Origin: Novispirillum itersonii subsp. itersonii ATCC 12639 | Lineage (GTDB): Bacteria > Pseudomonadota > Alphaproteobacteria > Rhodospirillales > Rhodospirillaceae | Length of the DNA stretch: 64,000 nucleotides | Assembly: GCF_000381985.1 (NCBI RefSeq) | Contig: NZ_KB907344.1 | Coordinates: 150,622 to 214,621, forward strand | Reading direction: 5' to 3' | Part shown: piece after piece, positions 53,701 to 64,000 of the stretch | Layout of the letters: the number at the start of each line of letters is the position of its first letter | Numbering within the stretch: position 1 is the first letter of the stretch | The notes under the pieces: generated by a model | What the model saw: only the letters and a program-made list of their open reading frames with translations | Told to the model about the DNA's origin: nothing | Database searches by the model: none | Translations under genes and position numbers: made by a program

Positions 53701-53767
53701 TTGGAAGGATCCTACTATAAAACCCCAGAAGAGCGAAGGGAGACCCCTCGCTCTTCCAAGTCGGCTA

Positions 53768-53956
53768 TTACGCCTCTTCGACCTTCAGCAGGTGAGCAAC
53801 CTTGGCAATCATGCCACGCACCGACGGAGTATCCTCCAGGGTGCTGGTGCGGTGCAGCTTGTTCAGGCCCAGACCGATCAGGGTTGCACGCTGATCGGCA
53901 CGACGGCCGATCGGGGAGCCAACCTGAGTGATGGTCACAGTCTTCTTCTCAGCCAT
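53768..53956 (-). CDS. rpmD: 50S ribosomal protein L30
   Basis: Small 62-aa protein of the large subunit. [21 protein letters not shown] at the start and NTPS-like helix ([21 protein letters not shown]) at the end match the bacterial short form. Eleven nt after rpsE. Confidence 0.96.
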   Translation of the reverse strand: MAEKKTVTITQVGSPIGRRADQRATLIGLGLNKLHRTSTLEDTPSVRGMIAKVAHLLKVEEA

Positions 53957-53967
53957 GCTTCCTCTCC

Positions 53968-54603
53968 TTATTCAGCAGAGGCGGCATCGTTGGCCGCATC
54001 AGCGCCCACGGCACCGGCAGCGGCTTCACGACGGCTGACGATTTCGCCAACCTTCTTGTTCCGCTTCGCCGCAACCATGCGCGGGCTTTCCAGGTTAACC
54101 AGGGCGTCAAAAGTCGCCTTGATCATGTTGTACGGGTTGGCAGTGCCAATGCACTTCGCCACCACGTCCTGAACGCCCATGGTTTCGAAGATGGCTCGCA
54201 TCGGGCCACCCGCGATGATGCCGGTACCGGCCGGAGCCGAACGCAGCAGCACGCGACCGGCGCCGAAGTGGCCCTTCACGTCATGATGCAGGGTGCGGCC
54301 TTCGCGCAGCGGAACACGAACCATCTGGCGCTTGGCCTGTTCGGTTGCTTTGCGAATGGCTTCCGGAACTTCACGGGCTTTGCCGGTACCGAAACCGACG
54401 CGACCCTTGGAGTCACCCACCACAACCAGAGCAGCGAAAGCGAAACGACGTCCGCCCTTCACCACCTTGGCAACACGGTTAATATGTACGAGCTTATCAA
54501 CGAACTCGTCGTCGCGCTCGCGCTCGCGCTCCCGGTCGGAAGCGCGGTCTCGTTTGTCGCGCCGATCCTTCGGGTCGCGCTCAGCAGTCGGGGTACGTGC
54601 CAT
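53968..54603 (-). CDS. rpsE: 30S ribosomal protein S5
   Basis: Small-subunit protein (211 aa) at the mRNA entrance, important for accuracy. The core starts [19 protein letters not shown] and includes the conserved [13 protein letters not shown] and [11 protein letters not shown]. An unusually charged N-terminal extension of about 30 residues (alternating Arg, Glu, Asp) is encoded by a GCGCTC-type microrepeat near 54510-54535. A C-terminal Ala-rich tail is also present. Confidence 0.97.
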   Translation of the reverse strand: MARTPTAERDPKDRRDKRDRASDRERERERDDEFVDKLVHINRVAKVVKGGRRFAFAALVVVGDSKGRVGFGTGKAREVPEAIRKATEQAKRQMVRVPLREGRTLHHDVKGHFGAGRVLLRSAPAGTGIIAGGPMRAIFETMGVQDVVAKCIGTANPYNMIKATFDALVNLESPRMVAAKRNKKVGEIVSRREAAAGAVGADAANDAASAE

Positions 54604-54615
54604 CTCGACTATCCT

Positions 54616-54978
54616 TTAGAACGAAAGTCCGCCTTCGCGCGCCGCATCCGCCAGGGCTTTCACCCGGCCGTGGTAGATGTAACCACCACGATCGAACACG
54701 ACAACATTCACGCCAGCCTTAACGGCCCGCTCTGCCACCAGCTTACCGACGGCAGCAGCAGCAGCGAGGTCAGCGCCGGTCTTCAGCTGTTCCCGCAGAT
54801 CTTTGTCCAGAGTCGAAGCCGCAGCAACGGTAACACCGTTAACGTCATCGATGATCTGAGCATAGATATGCTTGGAAGAGCGGAACACCGAAAGGCGCGG
54901 GCGCCCGGCGGACTTCTTCTTGAGCTGATACCGCACTCGGGAGCGGCGGCGCTCGAAAAGAGAAAGATTCTTCGCCAT
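54616..54978 (-). CDS. rplR: 50S ribosomal protein L18
   Basis: 5S rRNA-binding protein of the central protuberance (120 aa). [18 protein letters not shown] and [26 protein letters not shown] are diagnostic. Twelve nt after rplF. Confidence 0.97.
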   Translation of the reverse strand: MAKNLSLFERRRSRVRYQLKKKSAGRPRLSVFRSSKHIYAQIIDDVNGVTVAAASTLDKDLREQLKTGADLAAAAAVGKLVAERAVKAGVNVVVFDRGGYIYHGRVKALADAAREGGLSF

Positions 54979-54990
54979 TTCCGTTCGCCC

Positions 54991-55527
54991 TTACTTCTTC
55001 TTGCCTTCCTTACGCAGGATCTGTTCGCCAGCGTACTTCACACCCTTGCCCTTGTAGGGCTCCGGCGGACGATAGCCGCGAATTTCAGAAGCAATCTGAC
55101 CAACGATCTGCTTGTCAGTGCCTGAAATTTCGATCTGCGTAGGAGCCGGTGTCTTAATGGTCACGCCAGCCGGGATCGGAAGGACCACGTCATGCGAGAA
55201 CCCAAGAGCCAGCTGCAGGTTAGAACCCTGCACGGCAGCCTTGTAACCAACACCAACGATTTCCAGGTTTTTCTGGAAACCGACCGACACACCCTTCACC
55301 AGATTGGCAATACGGGCGCGGGTGGTACCCCACATCATGCGGGCACGCTTGGAGTTATTCAGCGGCTGGACGACAACTTTGTTGTCTTCAACCTTCGTGT
55401 CCACCAGGTCGGGAGACAGGACGAACTTCAGTTCGCCGAGCTTCCCCTTGGCCGTGATCACGCCTTCGGCGATGGTCACGGTCACGCCCTGGGGCACCTC
55501 GACGGGGTATTTACCAACGCGAGACAT
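54991..55527 (-). CDS. rplF: 50S ribosomal protein L6
   Basis: Large-subunit protein near the sarcin-ricin loop and GTPase centre (178 aa). [18 protein letters not shown] opens it and [20 protein letters not shown] with a lysine-rich end closes it. Two L6 repeats are evident. Thirteen nt after rpsH. Confidence 0.97.
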   Translation of the reverse strand: MSRVGKYPVEVPQGVTVTIAEGVITAKGKLGELKFVLSPDLVDTKVEDNKVVVQPLNNSKRARMMWGTTRARIANLVKGVSVGFQKNLEIVGVGYKAAVQGSNLQLALGFSHDVVLPIPAGVTIKTPAPTQIEISGTDKQIVGQIASEIRGYRPPEPYKGKGVKYAGEQILRKEGKKK

Positions 55528-55540
55528 CCTGGGCCCCTCC

Positions 55541-55939
55541 TTAGAACACGCGGGCGATCACTTCGCCACCGACGTTGGCCTGGCGGGCTTCATGATCGCT
55601 CATCACACCGCGCGGGGTGGACAGGATCGAGATGCCCAGACCATTGTAAACCTTCGGCAGGTCTTTGATCTTGGAGTAGGTACGACGGCCCGGCTTGGAA
55701 ACACGAGTGATTTCCTTAATAACCGGCTGACCTTCGTGATACTTCAGTTCGATGCGCAGTTCATCAATGCCAGCACGAACGTTGTAACGCTCGTAGCCGC
55801 GGATGTAACCTTCACGCACCAGCACATCCAGAACGGTAGAACGCAGCTTGGAAGCGGGCGAGACAACGCTCGACTTCCCTGCGCGCTGGCCGTTGCGGAT
55901 ACGGGTGAGCATATCGCCCAACGGATCAGTCATAGACAT
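55541..55939 (-). CDS. rpsH: 30S ribosomal protein S8
   Basis: Primary 16S rRNA-binding protein (132 aa); in E. coli it is the translational repressor of the spc operon. [18 protein letters not shown] at the start and [14 protein letters not shown] near the end are diagnostic. Twelve nt after rpsN. Confidence 0.97.
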   Translation of the reverse strand: MSMTDPLGDMLTRIRNGQRAGKSSVVSPASKLRSTVLDVLVREGYIRGYERYNVRAGIDELRIELKYHEGQPVIKEITRVSKPGRRTYSKIKDLPKVYNGLGISILSTPRGVMSDHEARQANVGGEVIARVF

Positions 55940-55951
55940 GGTCTGTCCTCC

Positions 55952-56257
55952 TTACCAGCTCGACTTGACCATGCCCGGGATCTGACCGCGGGACGCAAGG
56001 TCACGCAGCATGACACGGGCCATCTTGAACTTACGGTAAACGGCGCGCGGACGGCCGGTTACTTCGCAGCGGTTACGATAGCGAATCTTGGCGGAGTTGC
56101 GCGGCAGGGTCGCCAACTTCAACACAGCCATAAACCGATCTTCCGGGGAAGTTTCGCGGTTTTTGATGATCGCCTTCAGCGCGGCGCGGCGGGCAGCGAA
56201 CTGCTTCGCCAGACGGGCACGCTTTTTATTCTTCTCGACAGAGCTAACCTTCGACAT
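55952..56257 (-). CDS. rpsN: 30S ribosomal protein S14, zinc-free form
   Basis: Head protein of the small subunit (101 aa). It is the long C-minus form: [23 protein letters not shown] carries only one cysteine and no CxxC pairs, so it does not need zinc. Fifteen nt after rplE. Confidence 0.97.
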   Translation of the reverse strand: MSKVSSVEKNKKRARLAKQFAARRAALKAIIKNRETSPEDRFMAVLKLATLPRNSAKIRYRNRCEVTGRPRAVYRKFKMARVMLRDLASRGQIPGMVKSSW

Positions 56258-56272
56258 GACTCAGTCTCCGTC

Positions 56273-56818
56273 TCACGCCTTAACGAACGGCACGCCGAAC
56301 TGCACCAGCAGTTCGCGGGCTTCGTCGTCAGTCTTCGCGGTGGTGCAGATGGTGATATCCATCCCACGGACCTTGTCGACCTGGTCGTAAGCAATTTCCG
56401 GGAAAATGATCTGCTCTTTCAGGCCCATGTTGTAGTTGCCACGGCCATCAAAAGCTTTCCCGTTCAGACCACGGAAGTCACGCACACGCGGCAGCGCAAT
56501 GTTGACGAGGCGGTCGAGGAATTCGTACATGCGGTCAGCACGAAGAGTCACCTTCGCACCGATAACCATGCCTTCACGCAGCTTGAAAGCAGCGATCGAC
56601 TTGGTCGCACGGGTCAGGATCGGCTTCTGGCCGGAGATCGCAGTCAGGTCGGTAATAGCACCTTCCATCTTCTTGCGATCGAGGGCAGCTTCACCAACAC
56701 CCATGTTGATGACGATCTTGGTCAGCTTCGGCACTTCCATCGGGTTGGTATACCCGAACTTTTCCTGAAGAGCCTTGCGGACAGCGGTCTGATAGTGGTT
56801 CTGCAGACGTGCAGCCAT
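56273..56818 (-). CDS. rplE: 50S ribosomal protein L5
   Basis: 5S rRNA-binding protein of the central protuberance (181 aa) that touches P-site t[23 protein letters not shown] and [19 protein letters not shown] are diagnostic. Eleven nt after rplX. Confidence 0.97.
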   Translation of the reverse strand: MAARLQNHYQTAVRKALQEKFGYTNPMEVPKLTKIVINMGVGEAALDRKKMEGAITDLTAISGQKPILTRATKSIAAFKLREGMVIGAKVTLRADRMYEFLDRLVNIALPRVRDFRGLNGKAFDGRGNYNMGLKEQIIFPEIAYDQVDKVRGMDITICTTAKTDDEARELLVQFGVPFVKA

Positions 56819-56829
56819 CGGTCGTCTCC

Positions 56830-57144
56830 TTACTTGCCGATGACTTCGCCGGAGCGCTTGGAAACGCGCACCTTCGAACCATCTTCAAGAACCTTGAACC
56901 CAACGCGGGTCGGCTTGCCGTCCTTCGGGTCCAGGTGGGCGACGTTGGAAACGTGAATAGCCGCTTCCTTCTCGATGATGCCACCCTGGGTGAACTGAGT
57001 CGCGCGGGTGTGCCGCTTGACGATGTTCACGCCCTTCACCACCACACGGTTTTCCGTCGGCAGCGCCTTCACGACTTCGCCCTGCTTCCCCTTGTCCTTG
57101 CCAGTCAGCACGACAACGGTATCGCCCTTACGGATCTTCTGCAT
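56830..57144 (-). CDS. rplX: 50S ribosomal protein L24
   Basis: Assembly initiator of the 50S subunit (104 aa) located at the tunnel exit. KOW motif: [20 protein letters not shown]. One nt after rplN. Confidence 0.97.
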   Translation of the reverse strand: MQKIRKGDTVVVLTGKDKGKQGEVVKALPTENRVVVKGVNIVKRHTRATQFTQGGIIEKEAAIHVSNVAHLDPKDGKPTRVGFKVLEDGSKVRVSKRSGEVIGK

Positions 57145-57145
57145 G

Positions 57146-57514
57146 TTACAGCACCTCCGGGGCGAGAGAGACGATCTTCATATACTTCTTCGCACGCAGC
57201 TCGCGGACCACCGGCCCGAAAATGCGGGTACCGATCGGCTCACCCTGCTTATTGATAAGCACGGCAGCGTTGCGGTCAAAGCGAATCAGGGTTCCATCCG
57301 GACGACGCACGGGGGCGGCGGTGCGGACGATGACAGCGCGATGCACGTCACCCTTCTTCACGCGGCCACGCGGAATAGCGTCCTTAATGGACACCACAAT
57401 CACGTCACCAACTCCGGCGATGTTCCGGTGGGAACCGCCGAGAACCTTGATGCACTGCACCCGGCGAGCGCCGCTATTGTCGGCGACGTCCAGGTTGGTT
57501 TGCATCTGAATCAT
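57146..57514 (-). CDS. rplN: 50S ribosomal protein L14
   Basis: Subunit-interface protein (122 aa) that also binds the silencing factor Rsf[21 protein letters not shown] and [20 protein letters not shown] are diagnostic. It starts 43 nt after the rpsQ stop. Confidence 0.97.
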   Translation of the reverse strand: MIQMQTNLDVADNSGARRVQCIKVLGGSHRNIAGVGDVIVVSIKDAIPRGRVKKGDVHRAVIVRTAAPVRRPDGTLIRFDRNAAVLINKQGEPIGTRIFGPVVRELRAKKYMKIVSLAPEVL

Positions 57515-57557
57515 GGCACCAATCCTTAATAGTCTAGCGGAAACGGATCGATGGGTC

Positions 57558-57797
57558 TTATTCCGCGGATTCCGTCACCAGTTCCCAGCTCTTACGCCGG
57601 GAAAGGGGACGGCATTCGCGAATGCGAACCACATCGCCGATCTTAGCCTGGTTGGCTTCATCGTGAGCGGCGTATTTCTTCGACCGCTTGATGAACTTTT
57701 TATACAGCGGGTGCATGAAGCGACGCTCGACTTTGACGACAATCGTCTTGTCCATAGCGTCGCTCACCACCACGCCCTGCAGAATACGCTTGGGCAT
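57558..57797 (-). CDS. rpsQ: 30S ribosomal protein S17
   Basis: 16S rRNA-binding OB-fold protein (79 aa). [20 protein letters not shown] and [19 protein letters not shown] are diagnostic. Gap of 39 nt from rpmC. Confidence 0.97.
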   Translation of the reverse strand: MPKRILQGVVVSDAMDKTIVVKVERRFMHPLYKKFIKRSKKYAAHDEANQAKIGDVVRIRECRPLSRRKSWELVTESAE

Positions 57798-57836
57798 TGG
57801 CTTACTCTTCGCTCCTCACCGCGAAAGGCGGTGATA

Positions 57837-58034
57837 TTACACAGCCTGCTTCCGTTCGTGAAGCACTGTTTTGATGCGGGCGATGTCTTTTTTCACCTGA
57901 CCCTGGCGGGCGGTGTTCTGGAGCTGCCCGGTTGCCTTCTGGAAGCGCAGGTTAAACTGCTCTTTCTTCAGGCCAATCAGCTCTTCAGCGAGCTGTTCTG
58001 CGGACTTTTCCCGCAGATCCTTAGCGGCGGTCAT
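57837..58034 (-). CDS. rpmC: 50S ribosomal protein L29
   Basis: Two-helix protein at the tunnel exit (65 aa), docking site for SRP and trigger factor with L23. [20 protein letters not shown] is diagnostic. The ATG at 58034 with GGGAGG is preferred to a TTG six bases upstream that would overlap rplP. Confidence 0.95.
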   Translation of the reverse strand: MTAAKDLREKSAEQLAEELIGLKKEQFNLRFQKATGQLQNTARQGQVKKDIARIKTVLHERKQAV

Positions 58035-58036
58035 TC

Positions 58037-58456
58037 TCAACCCTCCCCGCCCAGACGGGCGACGAACTTGGTCTTGATCGGCAGCTTGGCGGCAGCCAGG
58101 GCAAACGCAGCCCGGGCCAGTTCTTCCGACACACCGTCGACTTCAAACATGATACGGCCCGGAGCAACACGGGCCACCCAGTATTCCGGCGAACCCTTAC
58201 CGGAACCCATACGGACTTCGGCGGGCTTACGCGACACCGGAAGATCCGGGAACACGCGAATCCACACACGGCCCTGACGCTTCATATGACGGGTCATGGC
58301 ACGACGGGCGGCTTCGATCTGACGCGCAGTGATCCGCTCCGGCTCAAGAGCCTTCAGGCCGAACTGGCCGAAGTTCAGGGAAGCCCCGCCCTTGGTGTTG
58401 CCGTGGATCCGGCCCTTATGCGCCTTGCGATACTTGGTACGTTTCGGCGAAAGCAT
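58037..58456 (-). CDS. rplP: 50S ribosomal protein L16
   Basis: Large-subunit protein by the A-site tRNA (139 aa). [20 protein letters not shown] and [20 protein letters not shown] are diagnostic; [16 protein letters not shown] is the conserved loop (the site of Arg hydroxylation in E. coli). Thirty-six nt after rpsC. Confidence 0.97.
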   Translation of the reverse strand: MLSPKRTKYRKAHKGRIHGNTKGGASLNFGQFGLKALEPERITARQIEAARRAMTRHMKRQGRVWIRVFPDLPVSRKPAEVRMGSGKGSPEYWVARVAPGRIMFEVDGVSEELARAAFALAAAKLPIKTKFVARLGGEG

Positions 58457-58492
58457 TGGTCTCGTCCTTTATTGGCTGGAACCGTGCCCGCG

Positions 58493-59170
58493 TTAGCGGG
58501 CAGCGGCCGGCTCCTGAGCGCGCTTGTCTTGCGCCATCGGATCGTGTTCCAGGATTTCACCCTTGAACACCCACACCTTGACGCCGCAGGCGCCGTAGGT
58601 GGTGAACGCAGTGGCTTCGCCGTAGTCGACGTCAGCGCGCAGGGTGTGCAGCGGCACACGGCCTTCGCGGTACCATTCGGTACGGGCGATTTCAGCCCCA
58701 CCCAGACGGCCACCGCAGTTGATACGGATGCCCTGAGCGCCAAGACGCATGGCGGACTGCACGGCGCGCTTCATAGCACGACGGAAGGCCACACGGCGTT
58801 CCAGCTGGGACGAGATCGACTCGGCGATCAGCTGGGCTTCGATTTCCGGCTTACGGATTTCAACGATGTTCAGGTGAACTTCGTTACCGGTCATCTTCTG
58901 CAGCTCCTTGCGGAGCACTTCGATGTCGGAACCCTTGCGGCCGATCACCACGCCCGGACGGGCGGTGTGAATGGAAATACGGGCCTTCTTGGCCGGACGT
59001 TCGATAACGATCCGGGAGACACCCGCCTGTGCCAGCTGCTTCTTCAGATACTTGCGGATCCGCAGATCTTCATGCAGCAGGGTGGCGTATTCGCCTTCAG
59101 CGAACCAACGGCTGTCCCAGGTCCGGTTGATGCCGAGACGCAGGCCAATCGGGTTTACTTTCTGACCCAT
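58493..59170 (-). CDS. rpsC: 30S ribosomal protein S3
   Basis: Head protein (225 aa) that forms part of the mRNA entry helicase. N-terminal [22 protein letters not shown] domain with [14 protein letters not shown], and C-terminal [20 protein letters not shown]. Its ATG shares one base with the rplV stop codon (TAATG). Confidence 0.97.
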   Translation of the reverse strand: MGQKVNPIGLRLGINRTWDSRWFAEGEYATLLHEDLRIRKYLKKQLAQAGVSRIVIERPAKKARISIHTARPGVVIGRKGSDIEVLRKELQKMTGNEVHLNIVEIRKPEIEAQLIAESISSQLERRVAFRRAMKRAVQSAMRLGAQGIRINCGGRLGGAEIARTEWYREGRVPLHTLRADVDYGEATAFTTYGACGVKVWVFKGEILEHDPMAQDKRAQEPAAAR

Positions 59171-59550
59171 TATTTAGACTCCTCGCGCTCACGCACCACA
59201 ATGGTCAGGTTCGAGAACGGCTTCAGGATCTTGCCAGTCCGGCCACGAGCGCGGGCACGCCAACGCTTCATGACCATCGCCTTGCCAACGAACGCTTCAG
59301 CCACAACCAGACGGTCAACGTCCAGCTGATGGTTGTTTTCCGCGTTGGCAATAGCCGACTGGAGAACCTTACGCACATCATTCGATACGCGACGGGTGTT
59401 GAAGGTCAGAGACGCCAGCGCCTGTTCAACGCCCATGCCGCGAATGGACGCGGCAACGATGTTGAGCTTCTGCGGGCTGGTGCGGATGGAAGCGGAATGG
59501 GCGCGGGCCTCATTATCCGCCAATGCACGGGGAGCAGTCGGCTTTCCCAT
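59170..59550 (-). CDS. rplV: 50S ribosomal protein L22
   Basis: Tunnel-lining protein (126 aa); its loop is a site of macrolide resistance mutations in other bacteria. [20 protein letters not shown] and the beta-hairpin [20 protein letters not shown] are diagnostic. Two nt after rpsS. Confidence 0.97.
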   Translation of the reverse strand: MGKPTAPRALADNEARAHSASIRTSPQKLNIVAASIRGMGVEQALASLTFNTRRVSNDVRKVLQSAIANAENNHQLDVDRLVVAEAFVGKAMVMKRWRARARGRTGKILKPFSNLTIVVREREESK

Positions 59551-59552
59551 GA

Positions 59553-59831
59553 TTACTTCCTCTTCGCCTTCTTGTCCGCGGCGTGACCGTAGTAAGTGCG
59601 GGTCGGCGCGAACTCACCGAACTTGTGACCGATCATGTTTTCGGTCACCAGCACGGGAACAAACTTGTGCCCGTTGTACACACCAAAGGTGATGCCAACG
59701 AACTGCGGCAGAATCGTCGAGCGCCGCGACCAGGTCTTAATGACCTCATTACGGCCAGAAGCACGAGTTGCCTCGGCCTTCTTGAGCATGTAACCGTCGA
59801 CGAACGGTCCCTTCCAGACTGAACGAGCCAC
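59553..59831 (-). CDS. rpsS: 30S ribosomal protein S19
   Basis: Head protein (92 aa) paired with S13. [20 protein letters not shown] and the end [20 protein letters not shown] are diagnostic. Twelve nt after rplB. Confidence 0.97.
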   Translation of the reverse strand: MARSVWKGPFVDGYMLKKAEATRASGRNEVIKTWSRRSTILPQFVGITFGVYNGHKFVPVLVTENMIGHKFGEFAPTRTYYGHAADKKAKRK

Positions 59832-59843
59832 GTCCGTCCTCCG

Positions 59844-60683
59844 TTACTTTTTCTTCGCCAGGTGACGCGAGCGCATGATGAGCCGGTCGGTCGCCTTGTT
59901 GTTGCGGGTCTTCTTACCCTTGGTCGGGAAGCCCCACGGGGTAACCGGATGACGGCCACCCGAAGTGCGACCTTCACCACCACCGTGCGGGTGATCGACC
60001 GGGTTCATGGCGACACCACGAACATGCGGACGCTTGCCCAGCCAACGCTTACGCCCGGCCTTGCCGAGGTTAACGTTCTGGTTGTCCGGGTTGGACACGG
60101 CACCAACGGTCGCCATGCATTCACCACGGACCATACGCAGTTCACCGGAGGACAGGCGCAGCTGAGCGTAGCCAGAATCCTTACCGATCAGCTGAGCATA
60201 GCAACCAGCGGAACGGGCCATCTGGCCACCCTTGCCCTGCTTCAGCTCCACGTTATGCACGATGGTGCCGACGGGCATGTTCTTCAGCTGCATGGCGTTG
60301 CCCGGCTTAATATCGGCCTTGGCGTCGGCGATGACAATGTCACCAGCCTTCAGACGCTGCGGGGCCAGAATGTAAGCCAGATCACCGTCTTCGTAACGGA
60401 TCAGGGCAATGAATGCAGTGCGGTTCGGATCGTATTCCAGACGTTCGACAGTGCCCGGGATACCCAGCTTGCCGTTACGCTTGAAATCGACCAGACGGTA
60501 GCGGCGCTTATGACCACCACCACGCTGCCAGACGGTAATACGGCCGGTGTTGTTACGGCCGCCGGACTTGGTCAGGCCTTCGGTCAAGGTCTTGACCGGC
60601 TTGCCCTTCCACAGCTCGGAACGGTCCACCAGCACCAGCTGGCGGGTACCCGGAGTAATCGGGTTGTAAGACTTAAGAGCCAT
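59844..60683 (-). CDS. rplB: 50S ribosomal protein L2
   Basis: Core large-subunit protein near the peptidyl-transferase centre (279 aa). [19 protein letters not shown] opens it, and [20 protein letters not shown] contains the conserved histidine loop. Length is normal. Four nt after rplW. Confidence 0.97.
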   Translation of the reverse strand: MALKSYNPITPGTRQLVLVDRSELWKGKPVKTLTEGLTKSGGRNNTGRITVWQRGGGHKRRYRLVDFKRNGKLGIPGTVERLEYDPNRTAFIALIRYEDGDLAYILAPQRLKAGDIVIADAKADIKPGNAMQLKNMPVGTIVHNVELKQGKGGQMARSAGCYAQLIGKDSGYAQLRLSSGELRMVRGECMATVGAVSNPDNQNVNLGKAGRKRWLGKRPHVRGVAMNPVDHPHGGGEGRTSGGRHPVTPWGFPTKGKKTRNNKATDRLIMRSRHLAKKK

Positions 60684-60687
60684 AGTC

Positions 60688-61002
60688 TCAGACCCCCGTG
60701 GTCACGTCGATGGTGTGGCCAGCGGCGAGGGTGATAACGGCCTTCTTCACGTCGGAACGCTTACCGACCAGACCGCGGAACCGCTTCACCTTGCCCTTCT
60801 GGATCAGGGTGTTAACGGCCTTCACTTCAACGCCGAACACGCCTTCAACGGCAGCCTTGATCTCCGGCTTGGAGGCATCAAGCGGCACCCGGAAGGTAAC
60901 CTGATTGAATTCCGACCCCATCGTGGCCTTTTCGGTGATCACCGGAGCCTTGATGATGTCGTACATACGCTCTTGCGAGACTTTCACGACGTTCTTGCTC
61001 AT
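60688..61002 (-). CDS. rplW: 50S ribosomal protein L23
   Basis: Tunnel-exit protein (104 aa), main docking site for trigger factor and [23 protein letters not shown] and the hairpin [20 protein letters not shown] are diagnostic. Its start overlaps the rplD stop by 4 nt (ATGA). Confidence 0.97.
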   Translation of the reverse strand: MSKNVVKVSQERMYDIIKAPVITEKATMGSEFNQVTFRVPLDASKPEIKAAVEGVFGVEVKAVNTLIQKGKVKRFRGLVGKRSDVKKAVITLAAGHTIDVTTGV

Positions 61003-61616
61003 TTCAGGCGCTCCTCGAGCTTTTCGATGGCAGCCTTGGTGAGGACCAGAGTGTCGCGACGCAGAATGTCGTACACGTTGGCACCCTGGGTCGGCAGAAC
61101 GTCGACACCCGGGATGTTGGCGGCAGCACGAGCGAACAGGGTGTTCACTTCAGCACCGTCAATCACGAGAGCGGAGCCCCAGCCGAGACCCTTCAGCTGC
61201 ACGGCGAGATCTTTGGTCTTGCCGGAAGCCGACTCGAGGTCGACAACGACCAGCTTACCGTTCTGGGCCTTAGCCGACAGAGCGGTCTTCAGGCCGAGAG
61301 CACGGAACTTCTTGGTCAGATCGTGAGCATGGGAGCGCACGACCGGGCCAAAAATGGTAGAGCCGCCACGGAACTGGGCAGAACGGGTGGAACCCTGACG
61401 GGCACGACCGGTGCCCTTCTGCTTAAACGGCTTCTTAGTGGTACCAGAGATCTCAGAGATCGTCTTGGTCTTATGGGTGCCGGCCTGCCGCTTCGCGAGC
61501 TGCCAGCGCACCACACGCTGCAAAATGTCGGAACGCACTTCGAGACCGAAGATGTTCTCCGGCAGCTCGACGGTGCCAACCGCCTTGTTGTCAAGCGTGA
61601 TAACGTCCAGCTTCAT
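60999..61616 (-). CDS. rplD: 50S ribosomal protein L4
   Basis: Tunnel-wall protein (205 aa); in E. coli it also represses the S10 operon. The long loop [20 protein letters not shown] and [20 protein letters not shown] are diagnostic. Six nt after rplC. No L4-binding leader of the E. coli type was recognised upstream of rpsJ. Confidence 0.97.
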   Translation of the reverse strand: MKLDVITLDNKAVGTVELPENIFGLEVRSDILQRVVRWQLAKRQAGTHKTKTISEISGTTKKPFKQKGTGRARQGSTRSAQFRGGSTIFGPVVRSHAHDLTKKFRALGLKTALSAKAQNGKLVVVDLESASGKTKDLAVQLKGLGWGSALVIDGAEVNTLFARAAANIPGVDVLPTQGANVYDILRRDTLVLTKAAIEKLEERLK

Positions 61617-61622
61617 GACGCC

Positions 61623-62339
61623 TTATTCCTTGTTCTCGCCTTCGGCAGCCGAGGACGACTCGGCGGCAGCCTTAATGGCGGCCGGCAGCGGAGCGCCTTC
61701 GGGGATGCCCTTCTTCACGGCGTCGCGGACCAGAACCCAGCCGCCTTCAGCGCCGGGGACGGCACCTTTGACGAGGATCAGACCCTGATCGGCATCGGTG
61801 GCGACAATCTTCAGGTTCTGAAGAGTGACGCGCTCGGCACCGAGGTGACCGGCCATCTTCTTGCCCTTGAACACACGGCCCGGATCCTGACGGTTACCGG
61901 TAGAACCATGCGAACGGTGCGAGACCGACACGCCGTGGGTGGCTTCGAGACCACGGAAGTTGTGACGCTTCATACCACCGGCAAAACCCTTACCGATGGA
62001 GGTGCCCACGACATCAACCAGCTGACCGACCACAAAGTGGGCGGCAGACAGCTCAACACCCGGCTCCAGGAGATTTTCCGGAGAGACGCGGAATTCAGCC
62101 ATCTTCTGACGCGGTTCAACATTCGCCTTAGCGAAGTGACCACGCATAGCCTTGGACACATTCTTGACCTTGGCGGCACCGACGCCAAGCTGCACGGCAG
62201 AGTAGCCGTCCTGATCTTCCGTGCGCTTAGCGACGACATGACAGCCATCAACCTTAAGCACGGTGACCGGAACGTGCTCACCCTGCTCGGTGAACAGCCG
62301 CGTCATACCGACTTTTTGTGCGATAAGACCGGAGCGCAT
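61623..62339 (-). CDS. rplC: 50S ribosomal protein L3
   Basis: Early-assembly protein with a loop reaching the peptidyl-transferase centre (238 aa). [20 protein letters not shown] opens it; [20 protein letters not shown] and [20 protein letters not shown] are the conserved core. ATG 62339 with AAGGAACG is preferred to an in-frame start overlapping rpsJ. A low-complexity Ala/Ser/Glu tail ends the protein. Confidence 0.97.
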   Translation of the reverse strand: MRSGLIAQKVGMTRLFTEQGEHVPVTVLKVDGCHVVAKRTEDQDGYSAVQLGVGAAKVKNVSKAMRGHFAKANVEPRQKMAEFRVSPENLLEPGVELSAAHFVVGQLVDVVGTSIGKGFAGGMKRHNFRGLEATHGVSVSHRSHGSTGNRQDPGRVFKGKKMAGHLGAERVTLQNLKIVATDADQGLILVKGAVPGAEGGWVLVRDAVKKGIPEGAPLPAAIKAAAESSSAAEGENKE

Positions 62340-62368
62340 TATTTCGTTCCTTGCGTTTGTTTTCACGC

Positions 62369-62677
62369 TCACAACTTGATCTGGACGTCCACACCGGCGG
62401 CCAGGTCGAGCTTCATGAGCGCGTCGACGGTCTGCGGAGTCGGATCGACAATATCCAACACGCGCTTGTGGGTACGGATTTCAAACTGTTCCCGCGACTT
62501 TTTGTCGATGTGCGGGGAACGGTTAACAGTAAACTTCTCGATTCGCGTCGGCAGCGGGATGGGGCCCCGCACCTGAGCACCAGTGCGCTTGGCAGTGTTC
62601 ACGATTTCCAGCGTGCTCTGGTCCAGCACACGATGATCAAACGCCTTGAGGCGGATGCGGATGTTTTGGCTTTCCAT
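62369..62677 (-). CDS. rpsJ: 30S ribosomal protein S10
   Basis: Head protein (102 aa) that also acts as NusE in transcription antitermination. [38 protein letters not shown] and [20 protein letters not shown] are diagnostic. First gene of the S10 group, 131 nt after tuf. Confidence 0.97.
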   Translation of the reverse strand: MESQNIRIRLKAFDHRVLDQSTLEIVNTAKRTGAQVRGPIPLPTRIEKFTVNRSPHIDKKSREQFEIRTHKRVLDIVDPTPQTVDALMKLDLAAGVDVQIKL

Positions 62678-62719
62678 CTTTGCCTAACCCGAACTTCTTA
62701 CAGTGATGTGACGAGCCGG

Positions 62720-62761
62720 GGCCCGAGGAGATGCGGCTTATACCGCATCCAGCCTCGGGCC
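62720..62761. repeat. Long hairpin between tuf and rpsJ
   Basis: Outer stem GGCCCGAGG/CCTCGGGCC plus inner stem GATGCGG/CCGCATC around CTTATA. On the minus strand no T run follows; on the plus strand CTCTTTTTT follows. It may act as a partial terminator or mark the boundary of the str and S10 units. Confidence 0.6.
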
Positions 62762-62808
62762 ACCACCTCTTTTTTGTCTAACAACGAAGTTATCTGGCTT
62801 GCGCCGTC

Positions 62809-63999
<1,191 letters not shown>

Positions 64000-64000
64000 T

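Overview
The window reads as a chromosomal segment of a GC-rich, motile, aerobic alphaproteobacterium, most likely in or near the Rhodospirillales. The clues are an ATP12-type F1-ATPase chaperone, heme A synthase of the COX15 type, an alpha-type ribosomal/secY/adk/rpoA cluster followed by degP-rarA-crcB-rluC, PleC/DivJ-like kinase cores, Cache-type chemoreceptors and CheZ homologues. Genus and species cannot be fixed by reading alone. I see no tRNA, rRNA, CRISPR array, insertion sequence or prophage.

Layout. 1-1.8 kb: start of a NikA/NikB-like ABC importer behind a Zur-like operator. 2-12 kb: signalling genes (two chemoreceptors, a multi-PAS sensor kinase, a CheZ-family phosphatase, a cytidylate-kinase-like protein). 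11.4-15.8 kb: heme A synthase overlapping a large PAS/GAF sensor kinase by 4 nt. 16-23 kb: two MFS transporters, two LysR regulators, a DsbA-like oxidoreductase, a YfcF-like glutathione transferase and a solitary cbiD. 23-29.5 kb: a second CheZ homologue, then the most unusual locus: a receiver-only response regulator, a small membrane protein whose start codon lies 5 nt after a run of 20 G, a sodium:solute-symporter/STAC/histidine kinase (CbrA-like) frameshifted in a G8 run, and an XRE/ScfR-type regulator that carries a copy of the kinase's phospho-accepting helix. 29.8-42 kb: a metallo-hydrolase, an orphan periplasmic binding protein, ATP12 chaperone, an AsmA-family protein, and an alpha-2-macroglobulin/PbpC pair. 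42-47.5 kb: HAD phosphatase, rluC, crcB, rarA, degP and a tautomerase-like protein. 47.5-64 kb: rplQ, rpoA, rpsK, rpsM, adk, secY, the spc and S10 ribosomal protein genes and a complete tuf, all on the minus strand.

How it works together. The right quarter is the translation/secretion core. It appears split by intrinsic terminators after rplO, adk, rpsK, rpoA and rplQ, so rpoA and secY look like separately transcribed units. The left part is rich in sensing: four histidine-kinase cores or derivatives, two chemoreceptors and two CheZ proteins, none next to a che operon. The 24-29.5 kb locus looks like a carbon-source (probably short-chain acid) sensing circuit whose output could be switched by slippage in its G tracts.
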